DNA of 64,000 nt from Vitellaria paradoxa (GCA_019916065.1 CM034234.1:4376342-4440341); one strand, 5' to 3'. Counted from the stretch's first letter, positions 34,701 to 46,955 are shown. Made by a program: numbers and translations. The notes: generated by a model from the sequence alone, not told the origin.

Positions 34701-35965
34701 TTCATGAGGAGGAAGGGAATAAAACTACAGAGGCTAAACATGGATTGCAAGAGGATAAGTTAGCCCAAAATAAAAATTCAAATTCCTCTGAAGGAAATGT
34801 TACTGCTGGAAAGAGAATGGTATTCAAAACAACAAAGAGGACTTCTTCACCCCTTGATGATGAGGGTGACTTGTCTCCTATGGAGAAAAGGCTTGATAGA
34901 GGGAAGATGTCCAGTGCTGCCAAGACCACTCGAAACAATGAAGGTTCTCTAATCATACTCAAAAATTGTTTTCTTTTCCTTCGATTGTTTTGTTTGACTT
35001 GTATATTTGCTATCCCGGCCTTTTCCAATTGTTTGCATGGCTGTGCAGGTCTTGATTTGCTTTGTATCTAATAAGCCATTATATTTATGGATTGAACATC
35101 TAAGAATTTATCCTATTATTTTAGATTGCCTTTTCTTTTTCCCTGTTCACCTTTCCTAGCATGCTGTCTCTGCTTTTCCTTCCTTTATTGATAGTTCTTT
35201 CTTTTATAACTTTCTGAAACACTCCAATTTTTTTTTTTTTTTTTGCTCGTAATCTCTCTCCTTAATGACAGATGCCTTGGATATTTAACATATATTGATC
35301 TTCTCAGTAGGCTTTATGCACCCCCTTGCTATATATATTCTTCAAATGTTCAACAAAATTATGATTTTCCTAAAATGTAAGTTATTTGCAGACCTCTTGA
35401 ATAGTTCTGGACATTTCCTGAGTGAATACCTTAATTTCCGAGGCATTTTCTTCCCTAACCCAAATTACTTTCAAATTTCTTTCTTAGTTTGATACTTTGT
35501 GGCAGTACATGAATTACATTTTCTTTTTTCCTAGAGATGAAAAAAATCGTCTTATCTCAATCTTAGTGTTGTTTGGCTCGGTAAATTCCACACTTAGATG
35601 GAGGGTGTTCCTTGCTGTATTTGCCAAACTTCTTTATCAATCAAACTGTGAGTTTTAGGTAGCTAAATAAATCTTACAGCTGCTTGCACAACTAAAGTGA
35701 TGCTTTTTGCCTAGCTTACATTTCAGCAACATGAGCTAATTTAAATAGATTTTAACCATTATCTCTGTGTCGCACGTTAACTCCAAAAGATGCATTTATT
35801 GGGTGTAAAAAATGTGGAAGATTTACATTGCAGCATCATGTTGCAGGCAATGGTGAAAGTAGTAGAAGCCTTAAGAGGAAATGCACATCTTTAAAGAAGC
35901 AGGAGTTGCGATATTCGCCCCGACTTCGGTTTCTCCCTCGGACTCGCTCACATAAAATATCTTAG
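26688..35965 (+). CDS. SAWADEE-domain protein with basic TRSA-repeat tail (six exons)
   Basis: Exons inferred from splice sites and frame: 26688-26794, 29793-30000, 31896-32229, 33628-34029, 34161-34943, 35847-35965. The joined frame is 1953 nt, encoding 650 residues. Residues about 17-140 form a SAWADEE domain: LEAMRKEDSSWHPCQVSL, a middle with GDDCVQIQEGEHVLA, and VRHSKKVHCRCTFTVKWL. H111, C117 and C119 fall where SHH1 has zinc ligands. In Arabidopsis SHH1, SAWADEE reads histone H3 tails with K9 methylation and recruits Pol IV for RNA-directed DNA methylation. There is no homeodomain here, so this is not SHH1 or SHH2. The rest is low-complexity and basic, with RRITRST (about 248), KLTRSATK (about 388), RLTRSAV (about 425), SLTRSAV (about 525) and a C-terminus RYSPRLRFLPRTRSHKIS. 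A nuclear chromatin-associated role is inferred. The exon 4/5 junction is the least certain. Confidence 0.82.
27259..27540. mobile_element. MITE in SAWADEE intron 1
   Basis: Starts near TTTAAGGCGTTTGGATTGAA and ends CTTCAAACATAGCCTAAA, an imperfect inverted repeat. AT-rich interior. Confidence 0.5.
27862..28850 (+). mobile_element. Probable solo LTR or LTR fragment in SAWADEE intron 1
   Basis: A GC-rich island in an AT-rich intron. TTATAAATACC near 28618 is a plausible TATA box, followed downstream by a (CT)n tract at 28699-28729 and a GC-rich stretch. This fits the layout of a plant LTR. No TSD found and ends are approximate. The open frames here (28069-28260, 28478-28777) have no homology I recognise. 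Confidence 0.5.
28699..28729 (+). repeat. (CT)n microsatellite
   Basis: About 15 CT units. Confidence 0.95.
30001..31895 (+). other. Intron 2 of the SAWADEE gene
   Basis: Donor AAAAG/GTACAT, acceptor ATCAG before GCAGTAAAG. The alternative acceptor three bases on (GCAG) would put a stop codon in frame. The intron splits the SAWADEE domain between VEK and AVKVRHS. It holds an Au-like SINE at 31421-31600. Confidence 0.8.
31421..31600 (-). mobile_element. Au-like SINE
   Basis: On the plus strand it reads GTGGCCCGGTGCATGAGGCT at the left, the complement of the conserved Au SINE 3' end. To the right are TTGAACCCACGACCTCCGGG, the complement of a tRNA-type B box and downstream, and a GTGCTGAGGCTC block. 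It lies antisense to the host gene in intron 2. Confidence 0.65.
32230..33627 (+). other. Intron 3 of the SAWADEE gene
   Basis: Donor GAAG/GTAGGC, acceptor AATGCAG. Contains a MITE at 32859-33239 and an ACATATATAC-type microsatellite near 33405-33450. Confidence 0.8.
32859..33239. mobile_element. MITE in SAWADEE intron 3
   Basis: Left end TAAGGCATGTTTGGTACAAT is matched by the complement of the right end (ATGGCAAACATAGCATA); the inverted similarity continues for about 40 bp. Includes a CACCACC-rich centre near 33055-33105. Confidence 0.6.
34030..34160 (+). other. Frame-restoring 131-nt intron candidate (SAWADEE intron 4)
   Basis: The exon 4 frame runs into TAG at 34158-34160, and the next coding stretch is in another frame. 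A strong donor (CCA/GTAAGC) at 34030 and an AG at 34159-34160 would remove 131 nt and rejoin the frames as ACC, ATG, ACT. The acceptor lacks a good pyrimidine tract. The better-looking acceptor TTACAG at 34138-34143 would keep the stop. Alternatives are a real frameshift or an assembly error. Confidence 0.5.
34944..35846 (+). other. Last intron of the SAWADEE gene
   Basis: Donor GAAG/GTTCTC, acceptor GTTGCAG. Splits a Gly codon. No gene or element recognised inside. Confidence 0.8.
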
Positions 35966-38900
35966 CTTGGCGAGGAAGAATAGGGGACATGGTAGGAGTT
36001 CTAATCTCTTTTTTTTTTTTTTGGTTGCTTTTTTATGCTATCTTACGTTAACTGTTCTCAAGTATCAAAGGGATCCAGATTAAAACAATCCTTTCTTGGC
36101 TATAATCTGTATAAAATCATGAACACTGTCTACAAGCATGTATGTGAGAAGAATATACAAATAGAAACTTTTAAGGTTTCTCTTTGACCCCACAATCTTG
36201 CTCTTGTTTTGTCACAAATTATGGTTTGTCATATCATGGAAGTGGAAGATATGGGTAATTTTCCATAAGGTTCTGTCATGGTGTCACTCAGTTCCACGCT
36301 TTCATTTTCACTGATGGTTCCTTAGGGATAATGGATTTGTGCTTTTTCATAATATTGACAGCAGGAAGAGATGATTTCAACTGCAGTTGACATTTTTGTG
36401 CTACTCCTTGGGATAATATTGACCAACTTGATTCGAATGTAGTGTTTGTTAATTAACTGGATGTGGGCTTCGCTATAATAGCAGTTTGGAGTAAGTATAA
36501 GATCCTATGTGATTAAATAAAATAATTAAGGCTTAGTTAGGATGCAATCGTAGGAGACTTATATTGGATTCTCACCACCTACCCTGTATAACTATAATAT
36601 GGGCCACTAGTGGTGGACGGTCTGGACTGTATGCGTGACTGTGTGAAGAAGTATGTTACTGTTATGAAATGCTTAAGTTATCCCCTCTTTGACAGCATGA
36701 ACTTTTAGAGTAATTGGTTATAACTAGTGTCCTTGTGACTTAAAAGGCAGTTTTAGTAATTTTTGTTCCCTATAGTAGCCTAGATTAATTGCATTTGATT
36801 ATTTCCTTACGTGCATGAGTGTATCACGAGGATGGGAATCATACCTGCTGTTTACAGGGATTGAATTGTGACTGCATGTTTGTTCTGCGGTGATTGGAGG
36901 GGGTATGTGGTTACAGCAGGGTCATGTTAGGATTTGAAAAAATCAATCGGTTTTCTGTTTTCTTACATTTTGATAAAATAGGAGCTTGACTATTTATTGG
37001 AGGAAGTGATTTTAAATTCTGTAGATGTCAATGTTGAATTACATAAAATATGGCTACTTGCGTATAAGCATTCTAAGTTCTAACCTCTTAAAAAAAGAGA
37101 AAGCACGATTGATTATCTTGGGTTATTAGCTTATTTTATCAACTCATTTTATTTATGAAGACTCGGTGAAGAAAAAGGTTCAAAACTCAACAGGTAACAA
37201 AAGGTATTGTTCACCTTGTAATGGTGGCCAAGATTTGAGGGTTACGCTGATGTAGGGAATGCTAGGAAACTAGGAACAAAGGTGTCCAAAAAGAATTATG
37301 ATGAAACAGTAATAAGTTCCTCCAATATTCGGAGATTTGGTTCTTTTTCCTTTGCATAGCACTTCTACTAATTTTATTGATCCGAGATGAGACAACTATG
37401 CCAACAGTGGATGCAGTCTGTAAAATTTGATTTCCTGCAGTTGACTAATATTAGTGTCCAACAATCACATTTAAAGCATAAATGCATACGGGTGCACGCA
37501 CACGTGTATATGAAGTAGTATGGTGGTGTTGGGTGATCACAATGGCCACAAATGTCTTTTTTTTTTTTGGAAGGTGGCCACAAATGTCAATCAAACATAA
37601 CCCAACTCATCAAAGTGTTGATATGACATCGTCTTGAACCATTTGACCTTGTAGGTTATTAATCACTGAAAACTGGTGGGCCACACAATGTCTAACTCAC
37701 GGCCAACATTCTTCTCCAGCCATGAACTCACAGCCAACATTCTTCTCCAGCCATGAAAGCAAGCTTGGTTGCATACCAAACTTTAAATCCAATTGATGCC
37801 ACTTCATCATATGCATAAATGAGAAAACAGTGTTTCTTGCGTGTTATATCACTGAATCAGCATCTGGAGTCCAGGCCATTTTCCATTATTGGATCTAATG
37901 TTGCTAGCAGATATCCATTGATTGGATTGGATTTAGATAAGATCCAGTTCTCTTGAAAGGCTAACTTCCCCAACCGACACCCCCCACCCTCCCTCCCCCC
38001 ACCCTCCACAAAATAAAGCTTTGTTCCTCGCTTTCATCCGACCAGTCTTTCCGGGTGCGGAATGCAACTACGTTCTCCTTTCATGGCAAGGCTAAATAGT
38101 TGGTTAAAGGCTATTCATGTCGACCTTTAGTTGAATTGGTTTGTGTTTGATTAGTTTGTGGCCATTGTGATCAAACCTTAAATGCATGTATGAGTGTGCG
38201 CACCATGTATGGATACATGCTTTATATTGTTGTTGGGCATTAAGGTTTAGGTTTAGACTATTGGAGAACGTAAAATTTAAATCTACCATTGGCATAATAC
38301 TAATAAGTAGGAGAGGTTTGGTTTAGGGAAAAGGACCTAACATTTAAAAGTTAAGGAACTTAATTACAATTTCTCTAGTGAAATTTGGACAACCTATTTC
38401 ATTATCCACAAATTGCTTTTGTGATATTCTTTTATTCATTGTTTAATATCATGGCAATCTTTGTTAAACAAAATCACTCAACTATTTTTCTTGGGTAGAG
38501 GATTCCTGTTTTAACATTCTTCTCCATTACAGCTGCAAAGGAATTCAAACCACATTCTATTAAGTCTGCTCACCACCTCGGTTAGGTGTTAATTTTCCTC
38601 TTATCATCTCCTTTCCGTGGCCATTTCCTATTGTGATGTCATTCTTCCTAAATGGTTAGTTATTAGTCTCTGTCATATTTTTTGTGATTTTATCCCGAAA
38701 TGAATCTAGTTAGCCGCAATTAATACATCTTTATATATAACACTAGGGTTATCCCCACCCACGTTCGATGGGACAAATCTCCTAGAGCTTCTAACCTACC
38801 CCACAAGAACTAAGAGTTGGGTAAAGTCAAGCGAGTTCAAACTAATGATCTCTAATTCAATTGATAGAAATCTTACCATTAAACAACCTTGTGTGGGCTA

Positions 38901-39275
38901 GTTAGTTGCGATAAATCTGATTCCATTATCTCATTAATGTGTTCATTTTTCATGGTTTCTTTCTAGTTTCACCAATTTATCTCAATATGTGACCCTTTTT
39001 AGAGAGTAGAGTTTTATGCGTTGAGTTGCCCCTTACATTTATTCCGAGAGTTACATTTTACTTTCCACTGAACTGAAATGAGGTTGGCAGCTTGCTTTTG
39101 GAATTGTGGGCTTTGATTATACAAAGCAAACAAAAAGTTCATGGGTTGCAAAGGATCGGCATAAAATCCTCTTGCAACTAGAGGATGGCTCTTAGATGTG
39201 AATTCACCATATATGAAAACAACTAAGAAGCAACTGGTAAGTTTATTTTGCTCGAAACAGGGATATGACTGCTAA
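35966..39275. other. Intergenic region downstream of the SAWADEE gene
   Basis: The first several hundred bases are probably 3' UTR. No further gene seen. A 28-bp direct duplication (AACTCACGGCCAACATTCTT type) lies near 37693-37756. A short SINE-like stretch near 38744-38900 is too weak to call. Confidence 0.5.
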
Positions 39276-40370
39276 GGGCTTGTTTGGTAAAGTTTTATTT
39301 TTTTGCTTTTTGTTGTCTTTTTTTTTTTTCCTCTTGAAATGAAAACTGGAACAGCGTTTGAAAATATAATTTTGTTTATAATTTTAATTTTTATTTTCAA
39401 AAAATATTTAATTTTATTAGTTTTAAAAAAATTAATTGAATTTCATAAAATATTTTCATATTAATTTAATTTAATTAATTAGATTAATTAAATTATTTAT
39501 TAAAAATATTTAATTCAATAAATATAAATATATTAAATTATATTTTAATTACATTATTTATTAAAAATAATTGACTGAAATATAATTATTATATAAATAT
39601 AAAATATATTATATAATTTATTTATTATTTATTAAGAACAATTTAATAAAATTAATTCATATTAATAAATAATTATTAAAATAAATTAAATTATTTATTA
39701 AAATAATATGAGAAATGATATTTTATATAAATTAAACTAATTACATTATAAATAATTTAATTTAATTATGATATTTATTTAAAATAATATAATAATTAAT
39801 TAAATTAAATTAAATTCTTTAATTTAGTTTTATTATTTATTATAAATAATTTAATAATATATTTAATTTAGCTTAATAATTAATCTAATTTAATTATTTA
39901 CTAATAATTAATTATTTTGTATAAATTAAATTAAGTTAAATAAATTATACTTATTTCAAATAATTTAATAATAATGAATTATTAAATTAAATTGAATTGT
40001 ATTATATTATATTAAATTTAATTAATTAATTAATTTAGTATTATTTATTAAAATAAATGATAAATATATTACATGTTAATTTATACGATTTTTATTTAAT
40101 TGAATTTAATTATTTATATTAAAATAATTTATTTTAATATGATCTAACAAAAATGGGCAAAGTTTTAAAATTGAAAAAGTATTTGCAACAGAAAAAAATA
40201 GAGTGAAAAATATATATATATATTTTTACATTTTTCTGTTTAAGTTTTCATTTCTTTGGAAACAAAAAATATAAATAGATTTAACAAATATATTTCTATT
40301 GCGAGTTGATAACATTTTAAAATATAAATAGAAAAAAAATAAAATAAAAATGTTACTAAACGGGACCTAA
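39276..40370. mobile_element. 1.1-kb AT-rich TIR element, copy 1
   Basis: Begins GGGCTTGTTTGGTAAAG and ends with the complement-like TGTTACTAAACGGGACC. The roughly 800-bp interior is built almost entirely of TAAATTATTTATTAAAA-type words. A second copy is at 57862-58876. Non-coding. Confidence 0.7.
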
Positions 40371-40616
40371 ATATTTATAATTTTTTAGATTTGGGATTAT
40401 GAGGGAAAAAAAGAGAAGAAAGAAAAATATTGAGGGCGCTTATCAATCTTGATTTATGCACTTCAAAAGTGGTATGTAACTGCTTTATTCTTTTGTTTAA
40501 TTTTGACATGCAAAAAATCAACGCAGGCTTCAACCTGAGGGATTGGGGAATCTTCCTTTATTTGGTGAAAAAATAACGGACTGGAGAGTTGACATCTTTA
40601 CCTTTGATACACTCAA

Positions 40617-40865
40617 ATATCAAATATGAATCACTAGATTAAAATTTAATGATTTAGATTCATTAAAAATATATGAAAAAATCTGAACCAATAAATTTTA
40701 ATTCAACGATTCTCAAATTTAATGTTATAGATGCTGTCTCAAGCATCAAATATGAATCACTAGATTAAAATTTAATAATTTAGATTCATTAAAAATATAA
40801 AAAAATCTGAATCAATGAATTTTAATTCAACGGTTCTCAAATTTAATGTTATGGTGCTGACAGCA
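40617..40865 (+). repeat. Two-copy tandem duplication, period about 127 bp
   Basis: TATCAAATATGAATCACTAG recurs as ATCAAATATGAATCACTAGA about 127 bp later. Both copies continue to TTCTCAAATTTAATGTTAT, with few differences. Confidence 0.85.
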
Positions 40866-41144
40866 TCCGGTCCTCTCCTTTTCAAAAATAGCTGTAGTAA
40901 AGAAAACTGTTCGGTCCCTCTTCAAATTCATTCAGCTTTGGCTCTCAATAAGCTTCCTTTGGTTGGTGATACTCTAGCAGCAACTCGACATTTAGTCTAC
41001 TTTTTTTTTTTTTTTTTAATTCATTTGAGTTGATTTTTTTTTTTTTTTTTTTTGTGTTTATCTCATTGTCTGTTATCATGTCTCACACATATCTGACATT
41101 TTTTGACTAAATTAGGGAGTTCCTTGTAACTTGAAAATTACTAC

Positions 41145-41300
41145 AAGTGTTTGGTTGACAAAAAGAAAGTAAAAAGTATAATAAAAATAGAAAAATATGA
41201 CATAACAGTGAAATGTAAAAAATTTTAATTGAAAGAAAATATAAAAATTAGTTAAAGTTGATAAATTTTAGTAATTTTTAGTGATGCCAAACAAAACTTA
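41145..41300. mobile_element. Short MITE (about 155 bp)
   Basis: GTGTTTGGTTGACAAAAAG at the left and GATGCCAAACAAAACTTAC at the right. A related copy lies at 61600-61760. AT-rich interior. Confidence 0.5.
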
Positions 41301-41811
41301 CGTTAATGGAAATGAACACTATTTTTGTTTTTATGTTACAATTATTGACAAAAATACAGGCTACGTGTCGATTCTTGATTATCCTATTGGGCAATTGAAC
41401 CTAGCAAGAGATTGGCGGGCCTGCTAAGTGCTAATCGGTGCTTTAAGGTTTTGGTTTTTTTTTTTTTTTTTTTGGGTTAGTTCAACATAAGAGCGTTTGA
41501 AGCTATAAAAATTGAAATAAAATTTAATTTGACTTAATTTTTAATGTTTGGAAGACAATTAACAAACTCTGAAAAAATAGATTAATAATGAAAATCTACC
41601 AAACGATTTATTAGGAAATTTGTAGAGATTTTATGGAGATTTATATGTTATAAATATTTTATGAGATTTTTAAAATTTAGAAATTTATAGAGATTTTATT
41701 AAAATTTATGTTATTTAAATTAAAAAAATTAATAAATATTTGTAAAAATTTTGGGTAAGTTAGTGCTCTAAATACGGCCACCAACGAGTAGTTGGTTAGG
41801 TTCATATGATT

Positions 41812-42066
41812 GTCCTTGCGGGGTAGCACGGTTAGTACTCGGGTAACAGATTACACTCAAGGATGCAGGTTCGAGTCATGACAGTCGCAGTGTGGGAGTT
41901 TCACCCTCCTATGGGGGTAGCTCCTTGTGGGCACCAGGCACTGATCTTCCTGTTTAGAAAGCCGTTGTGTACCGCGATTTACCTCCTCTATCATTCCCTT
42001 AAAACTAGGGTGAGAATCATGGAAGTGAGGGTATCACCTTTTACAACTAAGATTCGTTGTGTAGGC
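41812..42066 (+). mobile_element. tRNA-derived SINE-like element
   Basis: An A-box-like GGTAGCACGGTTAGTACTC near 41822 and a B-box-like GGTTCGAGTCATG near 41868 have the spacing of a pol III promoter. A GC-richer body of about 200 bp follows. Ends and TSD not defined. The open frame 41863-42099 is incidental. Confidence 0.5.
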
Positions 42067-42710
42067 TTTCGTAACATAAATATGACACCAGCAGAATAAT
42101 GGGTATCAAATCAATTAACTCAAAAGTCCGGATATGGGGAATGGATAAGGATAAACTGATGCATGGAAAGTTTTAGCCCCTTGGAATCCACGTGGATAAA
42201 AATTAACAAACATAACACTACTCGGAAATTGGTTTGTTTATTCTTGTTTTGATTGAAGTACAAGGAGATATTCGCTTTCATTCCCCCCAAATAGCTGTAG
42301 TAGGTATTCTTGATCTTCAACAAAAACAAAACTAAATTAAAATCATGCTTGTTCAACTAGAGTATGAATTTAATCCTGTACAGTGACACTGATCCTCCAT
42401 TACCCAATAAAGGTTTCTATTAATGGTATTTTTGACAATAATTAGATAAAATAATATCCAACCTCCCCCCCCCCTCTTTTTCCCTGGATGCATTTGGTTT
42501 GTCCAAAATATAGAGAAGAACAAAACAAAGGGGAAAAATATTAATTTTTTGGCCATGTCAAATATGCCAGTTGTGGTTTAGCATGTGGATGATAGCTCAA
42601 TGGCATTTAGTTGGTTGTTTTACCATATGAGTTGTTCAAATAGGACCATAGGTGCGATTAGGATGGTGACTAATGTTTTAGAATAGAAAATGAAGTCATG
42701 GTCACAAGTT

Positions 42711-43564
42711 AGGCCGCGTTTGTTTTAGTAAAAAACGAGATAAATTAAGATAAAATATGATTTGGTGTTAATTTTGGTACTTTTTTTTAATAGTAGCAAA
42801 CTGTGAAAACGATTTTTTAAATCCATTCTTATGGATTCAAAAAATGTATATAAAATAGTAACAATGGTATTGGTTTGAAAGTTTTCGATACGAAAAATAT
42901 GATTGTAAAAAAATTTTACACATTCGGTTAAACTCATTCCAAAGTTTTTGTTTTTTACCAAAATATTGAAATTTTTTAAAATTAGTAATGGCGAATTTAA
43001 ATGATGTAGAGGTTGTTGGAGATTTATAGTGATTTATTTTGTTTGTTGAAGGTCCAAACGCAGCCTTAATAGTGTACGAGTAATAAATATTACTCGATAA
43101 TAACTATATTATGTTTATCATACAAATTAGGTGGTTTCTTCCGTGCTTTTATCATTCAAATTAGGCCGCGTTTGTTTTAGTAAAAAACGAGATAAATTAA
43201 GATAAAATGATTTGATGTAATTTTGGTACTTTTTTTAATAATAGCAAACTATGAAAACGATTTTTTAAATCCATTCCTATGGATTCAAAAAATGTATATA
43301 AAATAGTAACAATGGTATTGGTTTGAAAGTTTTCGATACGAAAAATATAATTGTAAAAAAATTTTACACATTCGGTTAAACTCATTCCAAAGTTTTTGTT
43401 TTTTACCAAAAAATATTGAAATTTTTTAAAATTAGTAATGGTGAATTTAAATGATATAGAGGTTGTTGGAGATTTAGTGATTTTTTTGTTTGTTGAAGGT
43501 CCAAACGCAGCCTTAATAGTGTACGAGTAATAAATATTACTCGATAATAACTATATTATGTTTA
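42711..43564 (+). repeat. Tandem duplication (about 407-bp units, offset 451 bp) containing MITE family C
   Basis: Copy 1 (42711-43117) and copy 2 (43162-43564) are nearly identical. Each runs from TAGGCCGCGTTTGTTTTAG through the MITE and beyond it into unique flank (GTGTACGAGTAATAAATATT and on to ATGTTTA). Because the flank is duplicated too, this is a segmental tandem duplication and not two insertions. A 44-bp spacer separates the copies. Confidence 0.85.
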
Positions 43565-44440
43565 GAATCCTAAAAGTTTTAAAGAGATAAAAGTTAATTG
43601 TGTTTGTAATGAAGGTAAATTGACTTAGGATAAAAATTAATATTTAATCTTAATAAAATATTATAATAAAATAATTCATCATATTAAATTTTATTTTAAT
43701 AATAATTAATTTTAATAAAATATATTATTAAATATAATTTTAAATAAAAATATTAATTATAAAAAAATGTTATCATAGATTAATACTTTAATAGTAATTA
43801 ATTTTAGTAATAAATTATTTTTATTTAAAATTATATTATTTTTATAAAATAATTTAATAAAACAAATAATTTTAGTTTATTAAAATAAATCATTAATTTT
43901 TGTAAATTATATTAATACAATACATAATCTAATAAATAATTATTTACGAGAAATAATTTTTATTTAATAAATTATTTTAATAAGTAATTATTATTTATTA
44001 AACATTAATTTTAGTTTTATAAAATACATAATTTTAGTCATAACTTAATATTTCAATAATATTAAATAAAATTTAATAAATTATTTTAATAATAAAATGT
44101 CATTTATTTAATATTATTTTGATAAAATAATTTAATAATTAATTATTTTAAATTACTATTTTATAATATTTATTAATTATATAAAAAAATATTACTTAAG
44201 ATTTTGCAAGAGTGTAAAAAAATATTTTATAGAAGTAAGGAGAACAGATAAAATTTTTTTATTATCCTTCATTACCTACCTCATCCGAGTAACAATTTAC
44301 CCCTATATAAGGGTAATCGTTACCTTTTAAGTAATTGTTACCCCTTTATTCAAACTAATGCAATAGAAGGTAAAAAATTATCCCAATAAAATTTACCCTT
44401 CTTTACCTCCAAAGCAAACATGTCCTCGGGGGAAAATATT
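43565..44440. mobile_element. AT-rich non-coding element
   Basis: Dominated by TTTAATAAATTATTTTAATA-type words. Possible TIRs: TGTTTGTAATGAAGGTAAA near 43600 and TTTACCTCCAAAGCAAACA near 44402. Similar in style to 39276-40370. No coding sequence. Confidence 0.45.
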
Positions 44441-45069
44441 ACGTGCAAGGCATGTTTGGGTAAAGAGGGATTTTAAATGAAAGAATTTGATATTAGATTT
44501 AATTAAAATATAAGAGGATAATTTATTTATATAATAATATATAAAAAATTGTAATAATTATTTTAATAATTACAATCAGAATAATTGTGTCATTATTTTC
44601 TGAACAGTGAATATACTATATAATTAGAAAGATATTAAATAATATTTTTTTGCGAAAAATTTAAGTTTTAATCATTATCATGTTAAACTACTTAAATTTT
44701 TATGAAATCTCTATCTAAATTAATAACATTGTATTTGACAATTTTTCTTAAAGAAATAATGCAAAATTCCTTAATTTTAAATTTATAAAATATAAACACA
44801 ACTTAATATTATATTATGTTAAACTTATTATTTTAAAACAAACAATTTATTGTGTGATGTTTTTATTGCCCAAAAAAAATAAAATTTCTAAAAACAGTAG
44901 TATAACTTTTTCCAAAATATTATTCTACAAAAATTTCATATAATTAAACAAAATTTTATGGCAGTCAATGAAACTTGTGTAATTAGAATGCATCTCTCTC
45001 TCTCTTTCTCTCTCTCTCTATATATATATATGTAGTACTGATAGTAGTTATGACGATGGATGCTTGCAG
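44441..45069. other. AT-rich sequence upstream of the FUSC pseudogene
   Basis: No trace of the missing N-terminal exon of the downstream gene was seen. Ends with a (CT)n/(TA)n microsatellite at about 44995-45032, then an exon-like acceptor (TGCTTGCAG) at 45069. Confidence 0.5.
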
Positions 45070-46448
45070 GCAAGGAAACTATCCAGATTATATGCTGAAA
45101 ATGCTTCAGAAAGGATTAGTCTCTTTGTCAAGGCATTCTCTGCCCAAGACAACAAAACTGCATCGGAGGCGATCTCTCGAGCCAAGCCCTTTACAGAAAC
45201 AGGAGCCAAAATTCTTCAGGGCATCAAACTGATACAGGTAATTCTAAGCACGCTGCTCAGCGTATAATATTTCCACCCCTGGAAATAGCCGGAGGAAGTG
45301 AAATTCTCCTTCTGATCAAACAGGAGGATTTGATGTGGGAGAAACCTCAAATCAGGCTCTTAAAGCGCAGTTTCATAAAGCCTGGAGATCGATTGCAAGA
45401 CATGGAAATTCCAATAAGAGGCATGGAAATAGCACTTGGTTCTTCTTCTCCTTCCTTTCCTGTTAGTGCTATTGATCTAGAGCTTGGTGAGGTTTGACTC
45501 GGAATGGAAGTGCAAATTGGCCTAAAACTAGAGCAGGCTAAGTGCTCTCCACCTTTTGACGCAACAACAGCTCCAGAGCCGGCAAAGGGAGGGCTTCCCA
45601 ACAAGTTCCTCGAGTCCATGGGAACTGTCAATCCAAACAGAGAAGATCTAACAGCATTTTTCTTCCTATTCTGCGTAGAACTCCTCCAATATGATTCAGC
45701 TCTTACTAGAAATCCAAAATGTGTCCAAAAATCGAGAGATTCGTTAGAAAAAACCGAGTGCGGCTTCAAAAGGATCTGCAGCACGACTTGGCGCAACAGA
45801 CCAAGCACCAGTATTTGCACTCAAGTGTTCAATTTCTTTAGGCCTCGCAGTGCTCTTTGGTTTGACATTCAACAAGGAAAATGGTTATTGGTTGGGTCTA
45901 ACCATTGCCATTAGCTTTGCAACGGGGAGACAAGCAACATTTACACTAGCAAGTGCTCGAGCACCAGGGACCGCGATGGGATCAGTCTACGGGGTCCTGG
46001 GCTGCTTTTTCTTCAGAAAGTTAGCCGAGTTCAAGGCTTTAGCCCTTGTACCTTGGATAATTTTTACAAGCTTTCTCAGGCACAGCCGGATGTACGGCCA
46101 AGCCGGAGGGATTTAAGCAGTCATAGGAGCGCTACTGATTCTAGGTAGGAAGAATTACGGCCCTCCAGCCGAATTCGCCATCACTAGACTCGCAGAGGCT
46201 ATCATCGGATTATTTTGCTTCATCTTAGTCGAGCTTCTCTTGCAACCCACAAGGGCAGCAACCCTCGCCAAAGATCAATCTCACCCAGACCTTGAGGACA
46301 CTTGAAGAATGCATCAGGGAAGTAAGTCTTTCTTCTTTGAATCAGAAAGGCATGCCGACGTTGAGAGAAAAGCACGAGAAGCTAAAAACAGATGTCGGTG
46401 GACTAGAGAATTTCGATAGAGAAGCAGAGTTGGAGCCTGATTTCTGGT

Positions 46449-46453
46449 TCTCG
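46449..46453 (+). repeat. Left TSD of the copia element
   Basis: TCTCG, identical to 54303-54307. Confidence 0.95.
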
Positions 46454-46941
46454 TGTTGGAATTAATTAATATTTAATTGTCATAATTAGTTTCTTAATTA
46501 AAGTAGCTCATATGAGAATTCAAATTTGATAAAGAATTATTTAGAAAATTATTATTGTCAAAAGATTGTGAGTTAATTTTCTAACCATATCCTACTTTAA
46601 TGGACAGTAGAGATTAAATGACTAAATAGAAATTGGGTCCTCTCTTTCCTATAAATAGTGAATGAATTCCATCAATTTATACACATCAAAAATTACAACA
46701 CATTAGGTTTTATAGGGCAAGAGAGAGAAACCATAGTTTTCAAAAGAGTTTTATTTTGTTGAAAGAGAAGATTCAAAAATAATAATTTTGAAATAACTTC
46801 CGCATTCAGATTTTCAAAGCAATGGTTTAAGGTACGTGTTTTTAATTATATTATGTAAGTAGGCAAAATATGTGAATAATGAAGATAAAGATTCTATATA
46901 TTTAATTAAATATTATGTGTTAATTTAATTATAAACTTACG
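46454..46941 (+). repeat. 5' LTR of the copia element
   Basis: Starts TGTTGGAATTAATTAATATT. TATA-like CCTATAAATAGTG near 46650. The end has decayed from CA to CG. Confidence 0.9.
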
Positions 46942-46943
46942 TG

Positions 46944-46955
46944 TGGTATCAGAAC
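46944..46955 (+). promoter_or_regulatory. Primer-binding site (tRNA-iMet type)
   Basis: TGGTATCAGAAC; one base from the usual plant copia PBS TGGTATCAGAGC. Confidence 0.8.

Noticed and set aside
38744..38900. SINE-like stretch
   Set aside because: Suggestive wording only; no clear A and B boxes or ends.
45347..45820. 157-codon minus-strand frame
   Set aside because: Antisense shadow of the FUSC pseudogene.
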